Counted from the first letter of the stretch, positions 1-8,963 are shown. The stretch is DNA of 64,000 bases from Streptomyces sp. HNM0575 (GCF_012726265.1 NZ_JAASAG010000006.1:394296-458295); one strand, 5' to 3'. Numbers and translations: made by a program. The notes: a model not told the origin generated them from the letters alone.

Positions 1-1364
1 GGGAGTTGTTGGTCCGCGTCCGCAGGCTGTGGACGAGAAGCGAATACACGGGTGAGGCAGGGCAGAAGCGCCTGCGGCGACTGTTCGACGATGACCTGAA
101 ACCTGTCTCGCTTGCTCGCGCGGGCGAACTGCCGGTCCCCGAGTCCTACGACGAGCTCCAGCCCTACGCCAGTGAAGCCTGGCGGAAGATCGGCGCCGAC
201 AATCAGCCGGTCATCGTGGTCAACGGCGACAAGGAGATCGAGAATCGTGAAGTGGACTTCGAGGGCACCAATGTCTGGAAGATCATCATCGGAGGGCAGA
301 AGCTCTCTCGCGGGTTCACCGTCGAAGGACTGACAGTGAGCTACTACCGTCGTCTGGCCACTAACGGTTCCACGCTCATGCAGATGGGACGCTGGTTCGG
401 GTTCCGCAAGGGGTACCAGGATCTCGTACGTCTCTACATCGACCGGAGCGTCGAGAGGAAGCATGAAGACGTAGACCTCTACAGCGCGTTCGAGGCCATC
501 TGCCGGGACGAAGAGGACTTCCGCGAGCAGCTTCGCCAGTACTCGGTGACAGTGAACGGCAAGCCCCAGGTCACGCCTGCGCAGGTCCCCCCGTTGGTGT
601 CGCAGCGCCTTCCCTGGCTGCGGCCGACGTCGAAGAACAAGATGTACAACACGCAGGTCGCGTCCCAGGCCTCTCCCGGGAAGATCACGACTCTGACGTG
701 CTTCCCGAAGACGGAGTCGGCGCTGGCTCACAACACCCGGAAGTGGGAGCCGGTCTTCGACCGCCTCTCGTCCGAGGCGACTTTGTTCACGGGTCAGGAC
801 ACCAAGGGCGTCGTCAGATCATTCGACGCGTTGACCGCGGTGATCGATCCACAGGAGTTCCTCGACATCGCGAAGGACCTCATGTGGCTCAGCAACCACG
901 ACTTCGCCCCGCATCTGCAGCATCTGCGGGAGCTGACCGAGGCCGAGGAGAGGCTGAACGACTGGCTGGTCCTAGCTCCACAGCACCAGAGGACGACTCG
1001 GAACGTCGCTCGGTTGGAGGCAGTAGATCGGACGCTCTCGTGGTTCCAGCGGCAGCGCCGTCGCGGTCGCGGGGACGCCTTCGGTGAGATCACCGAACCC
1101 AGGCATCGTCCTGTCGCCGAGCGGATCGCCGGAGCGACGACCGACTACCACGATTCCGCGACAGAGTCGTTCGTCCGTTCCCGTCGCGGAGTGATCTTGC
1201 TCTACCCCGTGGTCGAGAAGCCCGGCGAGAGCGTGGAGACGACTCAGAAGACGGGTGTACTCGACCCGAAGAGCATGGTGACCGCGTTCAGTTTCGTCAG
1301 CCCGATGTCGGCCCGTCGACACGACGAACCGTGGGTGCGCTTCATGGCCATCGACACGTCGTAG
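1..1364 (+). CDS. Z1-domain protein, C-terminal part (5' end outside window)
   Basis: The frame is open from the left edge, so only the last ~450 residues are seen. The block IIIGGQKLSRGFTVEGL followed by MQMGRWFGFR (about residues 90-140 of the visible part) is the hallmark of the Z1 domain. Z1 proteins are known from restriction-type operons that also encode cytosine methylases and MutL/MORC-like ATPases, and the next three genes here are exactly those partners. Z1 proteins are usually close to twice this length with an N-terminal helicase/ATPase-like half, which would lie upstream of the window. The role is inferred: an ATP-dependent or nuclease-type effector of a modification-dependent defence system. 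The C-terminal ~250 residues show no motif I recognise. Confidence 0.8.
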   Translation, partial: ELLVRVRRLWTRSEYTGEAGQKRLRRLFDDDLKPVSLARAGELPVPESYDELQPYASEAWRKIGADNQPVIVVNGDKEIENREVDFEGTNVWKIIIGGQKLSRGFTVEGLTVSYYRRLATNGSTLMQMGRWFGFRKGYQDLVRLYIDRSVERKHEDVDLYSAFEAICRDEEDFREQLRQYSVTVNGKPQVTPAQVPPLVSQRLPWLRPTSKNKMYNTQVASQASPGKITTLTCFPKTESALAHNTRKWEPVFDRLSSEATLFTGQDTKGVVRSFDALTAVIDPQEFLDIAKDLMWLSNHDFAPHLQHLRELTEAEERLNDWLVLAPQHQRTTRNVARLEAVDRTLSWFQRQRRRGRGDAFGEITEPRHRPVAERIAGATTDYHDSATESFVRSRRGVILLYPVVEKPGESVETTQKTGVLDPKSMVTAFSFVSPMSARRHDEPWVRFMAIDTS

Positions 1365-1479
1365 GCGGAGGACGCCATGGTGACAGCCCGACTGACATCC
1401 GCGTGCAGAGCGTAAGGGTCCAACGGACGTTCAACACAGCCCACTTCGGCCCTACTGCGAACATTGACATGGGGGACGG

Positions 1480-2451
1480 TTGAGCAAGAGACGCGTGTTG
1501 GTATCGCTGGAGATCTGCGCAGGCGCAGGCGGTCAGGCGACGGGGTTGGAGCATGCGGGTTTCTTCCCCCGGATGCTCGTGGACTCCGATGACGACCCCT
1601 GTCGGACGCTCAAGTGGAACCGCCGTTCCTGGCGGGTCGAGAACGCCGACATCGGTGAGTTCGATCCTTACGTCTTCGAAGAGACCCGCGGGGTCGACCT
1701 GCTGAGCGGCGGCCTGCCGCGGGTGCAGTCCGCCGCGACGGCGACCCGTGTGGACAACGCCGAACCGTTGCGGGTGCTCCGCGATGCGGCGGGTCTCGCA
1801 CGCGTCGTCCGGCCGCGCGCGGTACTCCTCGAGAACATGCCGGATCTCGTCGAAAGCGATCAATTCGCCGGCATACGGGAGGAGTTGAGGGAGGCGCTGA
1901 CCGCGCTCGGATACGTGGTCTCGTGGGGCGTCCTGAACGCCGCCGACCATGGTGTCCCACAGGACCGCAGCCACGGTTTCCTCGTGGCCCTCCGAGACGA
2001 TGCCGCAGAACCCTTCCACTGGCCTGCCCCGAATGCGGATCCCGCGCCCACGCTCGGGGAGACCCTGAGAGTCTCCATGGCCTCCAAGGGATGGCCCGGC
2101 GCCGACGCGTGGGCTGCCCGTGCCGACGCGCTCGCACCCGCGCTGGTCGGCGGCTCCGCGGAACGTGGCGGTCCCGATCTGGGACCGACCGGTCAGAAGC
2201 GGAAGTGGGCCCGCCTCGGCGTCGAGGGGAAGAGCCTCTGGAACGACGTGCCGGGCCCGGGATTCGCGTCGGACGGCCTGCCGCACATCACCGTCCGACA
2301 GGCCGCCGATCTCCAAGGCTTCCCGCAGAACTGGCAGTTCTGCGGCCTGAAGGGATCCACGTACCGCCAGGTCGCCCTCGCACTGCCCCCACTCGTGGCC
2401 GCGGCCGTGGGCAGGCAGCTCGTGCGCGCCCTCGAAGGGGCTGGAGACTGA
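1480..2451 (+). CDS. C5-cytosine methyltransferase homologue lacking the catalytic Cys
   Basis: A 323-residue Dcm-fold protein. It begins at TTG 1480, five bases after a GGGGGA ribosome-binding site; the ATG just upstream (1469) runs into a stop. Motif I is present (EICAGAGGQATGLEHAGF, about residues 11-28), and motif VI is ENM (118-120). In motif IV, where active enzymes have Gly-Gly-Pro-Pro-Cys, this protein reads GGLPRVQS (77-84), so the nucleophilic Cys is Arg81. Motif VIII (QDRSHGF) and motif X (YRQVALALPP in place of a QIGNAVPP-like block) are also eroded. The fold appears kept while catalysis is lost. Possible roles are a DNA-recognition or regulatory subunit for the intact methylase at 4231-5409. 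Sequencing error is unlikely to explain three altered motifs in an otherwise clean frame. Confidence 0.8.
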   Translation: MSKRRVLVSLEICAGAGGQATGLEHAGFFPRMLVDSDDDPCRTLKWNRRSWRVENADIGEFDPYVFEETRGVDLLSGGLPRVQSAATATRVDNAEPLRVLRDAAGLARVVRPRAVLLENMPDLVESDQFAGIREELREALTALGYVVSWGVLNAADHGVPQDRSHGFLVALRDDAAEPFHWPAPNADPAPTLGETLRVSMASKGWPGADAWAARADALAPALVGGSAERGGPDLGPTGQKRKWARLGVEGKSLWNDVPGPGFASDGLPHITVRQAADLQGFPQNWQFCGLKGSTYRQVALALPPLVAAAVGRQLVRALEGAGD

Positions 2452-2598
2452 CGGCAGTCGACTCACCAATGGGCACCGGCGCTCGGGCCGGTGCTCAACC
2501 GTTATGAAACAGACAGAGCGGAGAAGTCGGTTCCACGATCCCGAATCGATGCGAGAACGTACGATCGACTCAAAAGCCTTCAGGTGCGGAGGATCAGG

Positions 2599-4131
2599 AT
2601 GAACGACTGGCGATTCGACGTACCGACCACCGGGACCAAACATCTTCCCCCGGACGCCCGTTACGTAGAGGCACTGAGCAGCCAGGGCTACGCCTTCGAG
2701 GTCGCAGTCGCGGACCTGATCGACAACTCGATCGACGCGGGAGCCAGGGACGTCGTCGTCCACTTCCTCCGCGACGGGCCCCGGCTCGTCTCGCTCCTGG
2801 TCGTCGACGACGGCTGTGGCATGAACGAGGGGCAACTGGACGTCGCCATGACCGTCGGCGGTCGACGTACGTACGAGGAAAGCTCGCTGGGAATGTTCGG
2901 CACAGGCCTGAAGTCCGCGTCCCTCTCCCACGCCGAAGCAGTCACCGTCGTCTCCACCACGAAGACGACTCGGTCCGTGGGCCGTCGCTGGACCATGGAA
3001 GGCGCTCGCTCCAACTTCCAGTGCGACGTCGTCGACCCGGACTACGCCCAGTCGCTGGTCGATCGGTACTACGACAAGCCCATCCTGTGGCACGGCACGA
3101 TCGTGCGTTGGGATGCCGTGAAGGACTTCCCGTCGACGGGGGACAGTCGCCAGACCGATATGTACCTGAATCGCGTCTTCAACAAGTTGGGCCTGCACCT
3201 GGGCCTGCATCTGCACCGCTTCCTGGAGCGCGACGACTTCAACATCACCATCGCCGTCGAGGACGTGCGGTCGAGGAACGTCTATATGCAGTTCGGGGTC
3301 GGTCCGTTGAACCCGTTCGCGCATCCGGTCAGCGGACACCGGGACTATCCGCGTCGGTTCACCGCCCCGGTCGAGGGCGTCGGAGACGTGCAGTTGGAAG
3401 CAGCGGTCTGGCCTCCGAAGTCGAGCAAGACCGAGTTCAAGGCCGTCGGAACTGTCATGAACAAGCAGGGTTTCTACTTTTACCGGAACGACCGGCTCGT
3501 CCAGGCCGGCGGCTGGAACGGCTTCCGCCAGCCCGAACAGCACCTGGCGCTGGCCCGGGTCGCCGTCGAGCTGCCGTCGAAGCATAACGACGTCTTCCGG
3601 CTCACGGTGAAGAAGTCCGGCGTCGAGACGTCTCCCGCCTTCGCCGACTCCCTGGAGAAGGCCACGGACGACGAAGGGCGAGAATTCGGGCAGTACTTGA
3701 AAGACGCTCAGGATGCATACCGGAGGGGCAGCAAGCGAGCGGGAGGAGTGCAACGCCCCGAGACGCTGCCGCCGGGAGAAGGCTTGGCTCCTGCGGTTCG
3801 CGAGGCGATCGAGACCGAACTGCCCATGAAGTGGGGCGACCCGGTCTCGGTGCTCTGGGAGGAACTCGACCAGAACGTGTTCTTCGACATCGACCGTGAG
3901 ACGAGCACCGTCATCCTCAACAGCCGCTTTCGCGAGGCGGTGTTGGGCGATCGGAAGCGGGCCCTCGACGACGCCCCGCTGATCAAGACGCTGACGTACC
4001 TGCTTCTCAACAAGCTCTTCGAGTCGGAACGCCCGAGCGCGAAGCAGAGGGACCACATTCAGATGCTGCAGTCGATCCTGGCGGCGGCGGCCCACGCCGA
4101 ACTCGGTCACGTCGCGGAGAGCGAAACCTGA
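2599..4131 (+). CDS. MutL/MORC-type GHKL ATPase
   Basis: A 510-residue ATPase of the GHKL (gyrase/Hsp90/MutL) fold. The start ATG 2599 is preceded by GGAGGA at 2588-2593; the frame is open ~36 codons upstream, but without a site. The Bergerat fold is visible: N box VADLIDNSIDAGA (about 38-49), G1 VVDDGCGMNEGQL (68-80), and G2 LGMFGTGLKSASLS (97-110). The following S5-like region and the C-terminal ~200 residues have no further motif I recognise. MORC-like ATPases of this type occur in bacterial operons with Z1 proteins and cytosine methylases and are thought to couple ATP-driven dimerisation on DNA to restriction. Here it lies between two methylase genes on the same strand, consistent with one defence operon. 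Confidence 0.85.
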   Translation: MNDWRFDVPTTGTKHLPPDARYVEALSSQGYAFEVAVADLIDNSIDAGARDVVVHFLRDGPRLVSLLVVDDGCGMNEGQLDVAMTVGGRRTYEESSLGMFGTGLKSASLSHAEAVTVVSTTKTTRSVGRRWTMEGARSNFQCDVVDPDYAQSLVDRYYDKPILWHGTIVRWDAVKDFPSTGDSRQTDMYLNRVFNKLGLHLGLHLHRFLERDDFNITIAVEDVRSRNVYMQFGVGPLNPFAHPVSGHRDYPRRFTAPVEGVGDVQLEAAVWPPKSSKTEFKAVGTVMNKQGFYFYRNDRLVQAGGWNGFRQPEQHLALARVAVELPSKHNDVFRLTVKKSGVETSPAFADSLEKATDDEGREFGQYLKDAQDAYRRGSKRAGGVQRPETLPPGEGLAPAVREAIETELPMKWGDPVSVLWEELDQNVFFDIDRETSTVILNSRFREAVLGDRKRALDDAPLIKTLTYLLLNKLFESERPSAKQRDHIQMLQSILAAAAHAELGHVAESET

Positions 4132-4230
4132 CTGCTCGTCGGATCGTCTCTCTCCCACCACCCGTCCCCTCGATGTCCCGAACTCCCGCCCGGGACCGAG
4201 TGTCAGAGCTGATGGATAGACTGCCGCATC

Positions 4231-5409
4231 ATGAACGTGACACCGTCTCATCAGTCCTCATCTGCGAACTTCCGTATCGTGGATCTGTTCGCGGGCCCCG
4301 GAGGGCTGGACGTGGCGGCGGACGTCCTCGGCATCCCGTCGACGGGTGTCGAGTGGGACGCGAACGCGTGCGAAACGCGTAAGCGGGCGGGGCTTAAGAC
4401 CCTCGGGGAGGACGTGACCAAGCACGGTCCCGCGTGCTTCCCCCATGCCAACGTCCTTGCTGGAGGCCCCCCTTGCCAGACGTTCTCCGTCGCTGGCAAC
4501 GGCGTGGGACGTGAGGCCCTGGATAGCGTTCTGGAGTTCACGACGCGGCTGGCCGAGCGCAAGGACCGGGCGAAGATCGACGAAGACCTGAAGAAGATGG
4601 ACGTCCGAACCAGCTTGGTTCTGCAGCCGCTTCGGTGGGTGCTGGACGCCCTGGACACCAACGAACTCCGACCGTTCGAGGCCATCGTGCTGGAGCAGGT
4701 GCAGACGGTGCTGCCCGTCTGGGAGGCGTTCGGCGAGGTCTTCGAGAAGAACGGCTATTCGGTCGACACCGGCATCCTGCGCACAGAGCGGTTCGGTGTC
4801 CCGCAGACCCGTAAGCGGGCGATTCTCATCGCCTGCCGGGACGGCCGGAGGGCATACCTTCCCCAGCCGACGCATCACCCCTACCGCAAGGATGGGGGGC
4901 GGCAGGACAGCGACTTCGTTCTCTCCAAGTGGGTCGCGATGGAGGACGAGTTGCCCGCTCTCCGCTCCCGAGGCCGGTTCAAAGTCATCTCGAACTACGG
5001 CACCGGCGGCGACCCCAAGGCCCGCGGTGTACGACTCTCCTGCGAGCCCTCCTTCACGGTCACCGGCAAGAACTCACGGAATCGCGTGATCATGGAGAAC
5101 GGCGAGGAGACCCGCTTCTCGAATCAGGAAGCGGGCCGACTCCAGACGTTCCCCGACGCGTACCCGTGGTCGGGCAGAGAGATCGCCCAACAGATCGGCA
5201 ACGCCGTCCCGCCCCGTCTGGGCATCCATGTACTCAGCGCCGCCCTCGGCTTGGCGCCGCCGGGCGACGTCGAGTGGAAGCGACTCCGCGAATGGACGCC
5301 GCCGATCAAGGGCGAGGAACTGCTCACTCCCTGCTGCGGGGTCCCCGAGCAGCGCCAGGAGCCGGCCGGCGAGCTGAGCACAGACGGAGAACTCGCTGCG
5401 GGATCGTAG
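4231..5409 (+). CDS. DNA C5-cytosine methyltransferase (intact)
   Basis: A 392-residue C5-cytosine methylase that would place 5-methylcytosine in a sequence-specific context using S-adenosylmethionine. Motif I is VDLFAGPGGLDVAA (about 17-30), catalytic motif IV is GGPPCQTFSVAG with Cys at about 82, motif VI is EQV in place of ENV, motif VIII is QTRKRAI, and motif X is QIGNAVPP (about 323-330). The region between motifs VIII and X is the target-recognition region. An insertion of ~50 residues follows motif IV, giving a length typical of single-domain C5 methylases. It is the only catalytically complete methylase of this operon, so it probably protects self DNA for the Z1/MORC system. The ribosome-binding site is weak, and the 99-bp gap after the ATPase gene could hold its own promoter. 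Confidence 0.87.
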   Translation: MNVTPSHQSSSANFRIVDLFAGPGGLDVAADVLGIPSTGVEWDANACETRKRAGLKTLGEDVTKHGPACFPHANVLAGGPPCQTFSVAGNGVGREALDSVLEFTTRLAERKDRAKIDEDLKKMDVRTSLVLQPLRWVLDALDTNELRPFEAIVLEQVQTVLPVWEAFGEVFEKNGYSVDTGILRTERFGVPQTRKRAILIACRDGRRAYLPQPTHHPYRKDGGRQDSDFVLSKWVAMEDELPALRSRGRFKVISNYGTGGDPKARGVRLSCEPSFTVTGKNSRNRVIMENGEETRFSNQEAGRLQTFPDAYPWSGREIAQQIGNAVPPRLGIHVLSAALGLAPPGDVEWKRLREWTPPIKGEELLTPCCGVPEQRQEPAGELSTDGELAAGS

Positions 5410-5732
5410 GCGACCCAGGCTGGTCGGGCTTCGAACTGACAGCATCTGCGTCCGAGCTGAGCGCCGGACTCCCAGTACGTCCCCTCCCGCATGGATGAAC
5501 TCTTGTGCGAAGTTCTCACCTCCAGTAGGTGTGGCAGGCCGAGAATACCGATGCGATGAAGCGTCGTGTGTCGCTCGGGAGGGACGACGGCACTGAACTG
5601 GGCTTCCCTGTCGGACGGTTGGTGATCCAGGGCTCGTACTCACGGGCCAGGTCACAGCGCAGGGCTGGCTGCGTCCGGCGCCGGCCGGCTGGACCGCGGG
5701 TCACCACGCGGCCGCGCCGCAGGCCCGCCGCG
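5410..5732. other. Intergenic, no gene seen
   Basis: About 320 bases between the end of the methylase gene and the convergent SDR gene. Reading frames here are only shadows without ribosome-binding sites or family motifs. I looked for a Vsr-type nuclease, a common partner of such methylases, and see none. This is the boundary between the defence operon and the biosynthetic cluster. Confidence 0.5.
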
Positions 5733-6515
5733 TCAGGGAACCGGGGAGGCGCCGCCGTCCATGTTGATCGCCGTGCCGGCCGTGAAGCCCGCATGGTCCG
5801 AGCACAGGAAGCAGGCCATGGCCGCGAACTCCTCGGCCGTGCCCATGCGGCCGACCGGGATGTGGGCGCCGGCCTCGGCGACGTAGTCCTCGAAGGAGAG
5901 GTTCGTGTCCTCGGTCTTGTAGCGGCGTGCGATCTGGTCCGAGACGATCTGGCCGACGAGCAGGGCATTGACCAGGATGCCGTGCGGGGCGCCCTCGCCG
6001 GCGAGGACCTTCATCAGGGCCATGCCGGCCGCACGGGACACCACCGTGGGGGCGCCGTTGGCCTGCGGCGTCTTGGCCCCGGTGTTGAGCACGTTGATGA
6101 TCCGGCCCCATCCGCGTTGCTTCATGCCCGGCCAGACGAGCCGGGCGAAGCGGATCGCCGCGAAGAGCTTCAGATCCAGGTCTTCCTGCCAGATGTCGTC
6201 GGTGAGCTGGTCCGACGGCATGGACCGGCTCTGGCCGGCATTGTTGATCAGGATGTCGACGTGACCGAACTCGCCGACGACCGCGTCGTAGGCATTCCGG
6301 ATGTCGGCGGGCTCGGATACGTCGCAGCTGAAGGTTTCGACCCGTCCCCGGGCGCCGGCCGACGCAACGGCCTTGGCTTCGGCCAGCGAGTCCGGATCGC
6401 GGGCCAGGATCGCCACGTCGGCGCCGGAGGCGGCGAACTCCTTGGCCATCGCGAGCCCAAGACCCTTGCTGGCACCTGTGATGATGGCGCTGCGGCCGTC
6501 GAGACGGACGTCCAT
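5733..6515 (-). CDS. Short-chain dehydrogenase/reductase with altered active site
   Basis: A 260-residue classical-SDR protein. The Rossmann nucleotide motif TGASKGLG is at 13-20, the structural NNAG motif at 91-94, and the C-terminal GTAINMDGG segment is typical of SDRs. GGAGAGGAG lies just before the ATG. The expected catalytic YxxxK reads T157-V-V-S-R161, so the Tyr acid/base is Thr and the Lys is Arg; the expected Ser is also not obvious (NVLNTGAK). Fold and cofactor binding are well supported, but ordinary ketoreductase chemistry is not. It is the last gene of a leftward set (8964-10073, 7710-8681, 6571-7614) divergent from the NRPS-PKS operon, so it could be a tailoring enzyme or a non-redox SDR. 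It may instead lie just outside the cluster. Confidence 0.85.
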   Translation of the reverse strand: MDVRLDGRSAIITGASKGLGLAMAKEFAASGADVAILARDPDSLAEAKAVASAGARGRVETFSCDVSEPADIRNAYDAVVGEFGHVDILINNAGQSRSMPSDQLTDDIWQEDLDLKLFAAIRFARLVWPGMKQRGWGRIINVLNTGAKTPQANGAPTVVSRAAGMALMKVLAGEGAPHGILVNALLVGQIVSDQIARRYKTEDTNLSFEDYVAEAGAHIPVGRMGTAEEFAAMACFLCSDHAGFTAGTAINMDGGASPVP

Positions 6516-6570
6516 CGTGCTCCTCTCCTGCTGTGGTGACTACGACCTCATCGAGCACGACCGGCGAGCG

Positions 6571-7614
6571 TCAGCCCGCGACGGTGTGCCGTGACCCGTT
6601 GCAGAGGGCGGCGAGGAGGTCGTCCCCGAAGTCTGCCGAATGGCGGCGCCAGACGCTGTGGATGTGGTTGGCCTCGTTGAATGTGTTGTCGTACTCGATG
6701 AGCACTCCCGGGCCCTGGATGCGGTAGTAGTGGCCGTCGCCGCGACGCTGCGAGCCCTCCCACGAGAAGTGCAGCCGCTCTTGGTCGATCCGCGCGAACT
6801 CCTTGTAGGCGAGTTCGTGCCTGAGCCGGTCGAGGTAGAGGCGGACGATGTCGACCAGCAACTCGCGGGCGCGCCGGCCGAGTTGGGCCGGTGTCACGCC
6901 GACCGGCTCTGCTGGGTCGATGCGCGGGGAGTTGCCGCTGCGGATGTCGTGCGGCGTGAGGTCGGACACGACGGCGAGGCCGCGGGCGGCCGGGTCCATG
7001 CGGTCGAGGAGTTCGCGGGCGAGTTCTTCTTCGAGCTGCATCGGCTGGCTGACGACGCGGCCGCGGTAGGTGACGCGGGCGGGGTTCGCGCCGAGGAAGA
7101 ACGGTGTCGCCGAGATGCGGCCGTCGGCGACGAGGACGTTCACCGAGAGGTGGTGGCCTTCGATTCGCCATCCCCACGGCTCGTCGCCGTCCGGGGTGCC
7201 GAAGAGCATCGTCCAGAAGTCGCCGCTGTGCCGGTCGCGGTGCCCGCCCTCTCGGCTGTCGAGGACGTCTTCCAGCGCCATGACCGCCGCGGCCTGTGCG
7301 TAGGCGTGCGGGCTGAGCACTGCCGCGAGCATGCCGTGCACGGCCTTGCGCTGGTCTCGCCGTAGTTCGCCGAGCACCAGGCCGGGTCGTGTGCCGGGTG
7401 CGTACTCCCAGCGGTGCCGGAGGGCGTCGTCGGTGACCGCGCGAACCGCGTGGTCGCGTTGGTCGGCGTCCAGCAGACCGATGAGCCGGCGTGTGGCGTC
7501 GGCGACGTCGGTGACGACGTGGCCGGCCGCGGCTTGGTCGGCCGAGGTGCGGTCGGGCGCGGCTTGGTCGGGCGAGGTGCGGTCGGGCGATGTGCGGTGG
7601 GTGGTCTGTGACAT
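6571..7614 (-). CDS. DUF3500-family protein
   Basis: About 347 residues. The start at ATG 7614 is chosen because the upstream extension is low in protein-like character; a GGAGGGG lies 13 bases upstream, a rather long spacing. Family signatures include WGWRIEGHHLSVN, the FFLGANPARV block and the C-terminal DNTFNEANHIHSVWR with DFGDDLL. These conserved Trp/His/Asn residues define DUF3500, whose chemistry is not known to me. The first ~25 residues are a degenerate SPDRT/SPDQA repeat encoded by short tandem DNA repeats near 7530-7590. No signal peptide is seen. It sits between the aminotransferase and the SDR on the same strand, so a role in the cluster is plausible but unproven. Confidence 0.75.
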   Translation of the reverse strand: MSQTTHRTSPDRTSPDQAAPDRTSADQAAAGHVVTDVADATRRLIGLLDADQRDHAVRAVTDDALRHRWEYAPGTRPGLVLGELRRDQRKAVHGMLAAVLSPHAYAQAAAVMALEDVLDSREGGHRDRHSGDFWTMLFGTPDGDEPWGWRIEGHHLSVNVLVADGRISATPFFLGANPARVTYRGRVVSQPMQLEEELARELLDRMDPAARGLAVVSDLTPHDIRSGNSPRIDPAEPVGVTPAQLGRRARELLVDIVRLYLDRLRHELAYKEFARIDQERLHFSWEGSQRRGDGHYYRIQGPGVLIEYDNTFNEANHIHSVWRRHSADFGDDLLAALCNGSRHTVAG

Positions 7615-7709
7615 GAGTTGTGGCTTGCCCCTCCGTCGCTTGCGGGAGTGCCGAACAAGGCGGAACCAACTGCGGGATCCTTCTCGCGAGTCGGCCGCTC
7701 GACTCGAAT

Positions 7710-8681
7710 TCACCGTGGGAACGACGGCGTGCCGGGAGCTCGGTCGAGGTGCACCGGGGTCAGCCATTCGTCGTGCTTGCCGCTCACGGCTCGCACGGTG
7801 TCGTGGTAGCAGGCCTCGATCGCCTGCGTGATCTCACCCGCGGTCTTGCCGTCGCCGACCGGGAAGCCGTCCACCTCGACGACGGGCAGCACCTCGGCCG
7901 AGGTGCCCATGAGGAAGATCTCGTCGGCGAGGTACAGCTCGGTGCGTTCCACCTGCCTGGTCTCCGTCTCCAGGCCGAACTCCTCCTGCGCGAGCTGGAT
8001 GAGCGTGCGCCGGGTGATGCTGTCCAGTACGCCGTCGGACAGGCTCGGGGTGACCAGCCGGCCGCGTTTGACCAGGGCGATGCACGCCCCCGACGACTCG
8101 GTGACGTGGCCGTTGGTGTTGAGGAAGACCGGCCAGTCGGCTCCGCGTGCCAGGGCGTCGATGTTGCCCAGCCGGCCGTTGTGGTAGTTGGAGAACGCCT
8201 TCATCGACGCCGGTGAGGCGCCGTGGTTGAACCGCGGCCACGAGCTGACCGCGAGTGTGCAGGTCTGGCCCCGGCCCAGCTTGCTCTCGAACTCCCAGGT
8301 CTCGATGGCGATCTCGGCCGGAGTGCCGGGCGCCACCATCTGCTGGCGATGCGTCCCGGCGGCGAAGCCCCACGGGCGGATGTGCAGGTCCTTGCCCGTG
8401 GTCTGCCAGGACGCGAGGAGTTCGACCGTCGCGGCGACGAGCGCGTCCGCGTCGAACTCGGGCTCCATCCAGCTCATGCGCAGCGATTCGAGAAGGCGTT
8501 GCATGTGGTCGCGCAACCGGAAGCCGTACAGCGTCTCCTGCGTGCTGCTCCAGTACGCGTGCACGCCTTCGAACGCGGCCGAGACCGAGGCGTGGCCCAC
8601 TGAGCTGATGTGGACGGTGGCCTCCTCCCACGGCATGAGGGTGCCGTTGCGCCAGATCAGCCGCCCGTAGCCAGCAGACAT
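7710..8681 (-). CDS. Class IV PLP aminotransferase (branched-chain aminotransferase-like)
   Basis: A 323-residue fold-type IV PLP enzyme, close to BCAT/D-amino-acid transaminase length. The N-terminal WRNGTLMPWEEATVHI and FEGVHAYWS blocks, the PLP lysine in ASMKAFSNYHNGRLG, the TESSGACIALVKRG strand and the LDSITRRTLIQLA and MGTSAEVLPV phosphate-binding segments are all in family order. The predicted reaction is amino transfer between glutamate and a 2-oxo acid. Being beside a split transketolase and a Gfo/Idh dehydrogenase suggests it aminates a keto intermediate of the pathway (inference). The ribosome-binding site (AAAGGA) lies inside a perfect 16-bp palindrome (see 8688-8703). Confidence 0.87.
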   Translation of the reverse strand: MSAGYGRLIWRNGTLMPWEEATVHISSVGHASVSAAFEGVHAYWSSTQETLYGFRLRDHMQRLLESLRMSWMEPEFDADALVAATVELLASWQTTGKDLHIRPWGFAAGTHRQQMVAPGTPAEIAIETWEFESKLGRGQTCTLAVSSWPRFNHGASPASMKAFSNYHNGRLGNIDALARGADWPVFLNTNGHVTESSGACIALVKRGRLVTPSLSDGVLDSITRRTLIQLAQEEFGLETETRQVERTELYLADEIFLMGTSAEVLPVVEVDGFPVGDGKTAGEITQAIEACYHDTVRAVSGKHDEWLTPVHLDRAPGTPSFPR

Positions 8682-8687
8682 GAATGT

Positions 8688-8703
8688 TCCTTTCCGGAAA
8701 GGA
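8688..8703. promoter_or_regulatory. Perfect 16-bp palindrome over the aminotransferase RBS
   Basis: TCCTTTCCGGAAAGGA is a perfect inverted repeat ending seven bases before the aminotransferase start codon on the minus strand. It contains the AAAGGA Shine-Dalgarno. As DNA it could be a dimeric repressor operator; as RNA it could fold and hide the ribosome-binding site. The 260-bp spacer from here to 8963 is GC-rich with many short GCCGG repeats and no gene. Confidence 0.5.
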
Positions 8704-8963
8704 CGGGACAGAGAACGTGGACGTCCATGCGCGCAGAGCCGTGCCGGCCGGCAGAGCCGTGCCGGTCGGCAGGGCTAGCAGGGCCGGTTGCCTGGGCGCC
8801 GGCAGGGCCGGCTGCCGGGGCCGGTCGGACGGGTGTCGATGTGCCGGGCTGCGCCCCCGCCCGAACGGCCCGAACGGCCCGCCGGGCGGGCCGAGTTGTG
8901 TCTTCGGCACGCCGTCGCCCGGCGCACCCGTGGCCGTGGCGGCGACGGCCTCCGCCACGCGGC

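Noticed and set aside
1342..4251. 969-residue open frame on the minus strand
   Set aside because: It lies antisense to three well-supported genes with clear motifs; in high-GC DNA long antisense frames are common, and its composition (Arg/Val/Gly rich, no motif) is that of a shadow.
5410..5732. Vsr-type endonuclease expected beside cytosine methylases
   Set aside because: No frame here carries Vsr motifs; if the system has one it must lie upstream of the window.
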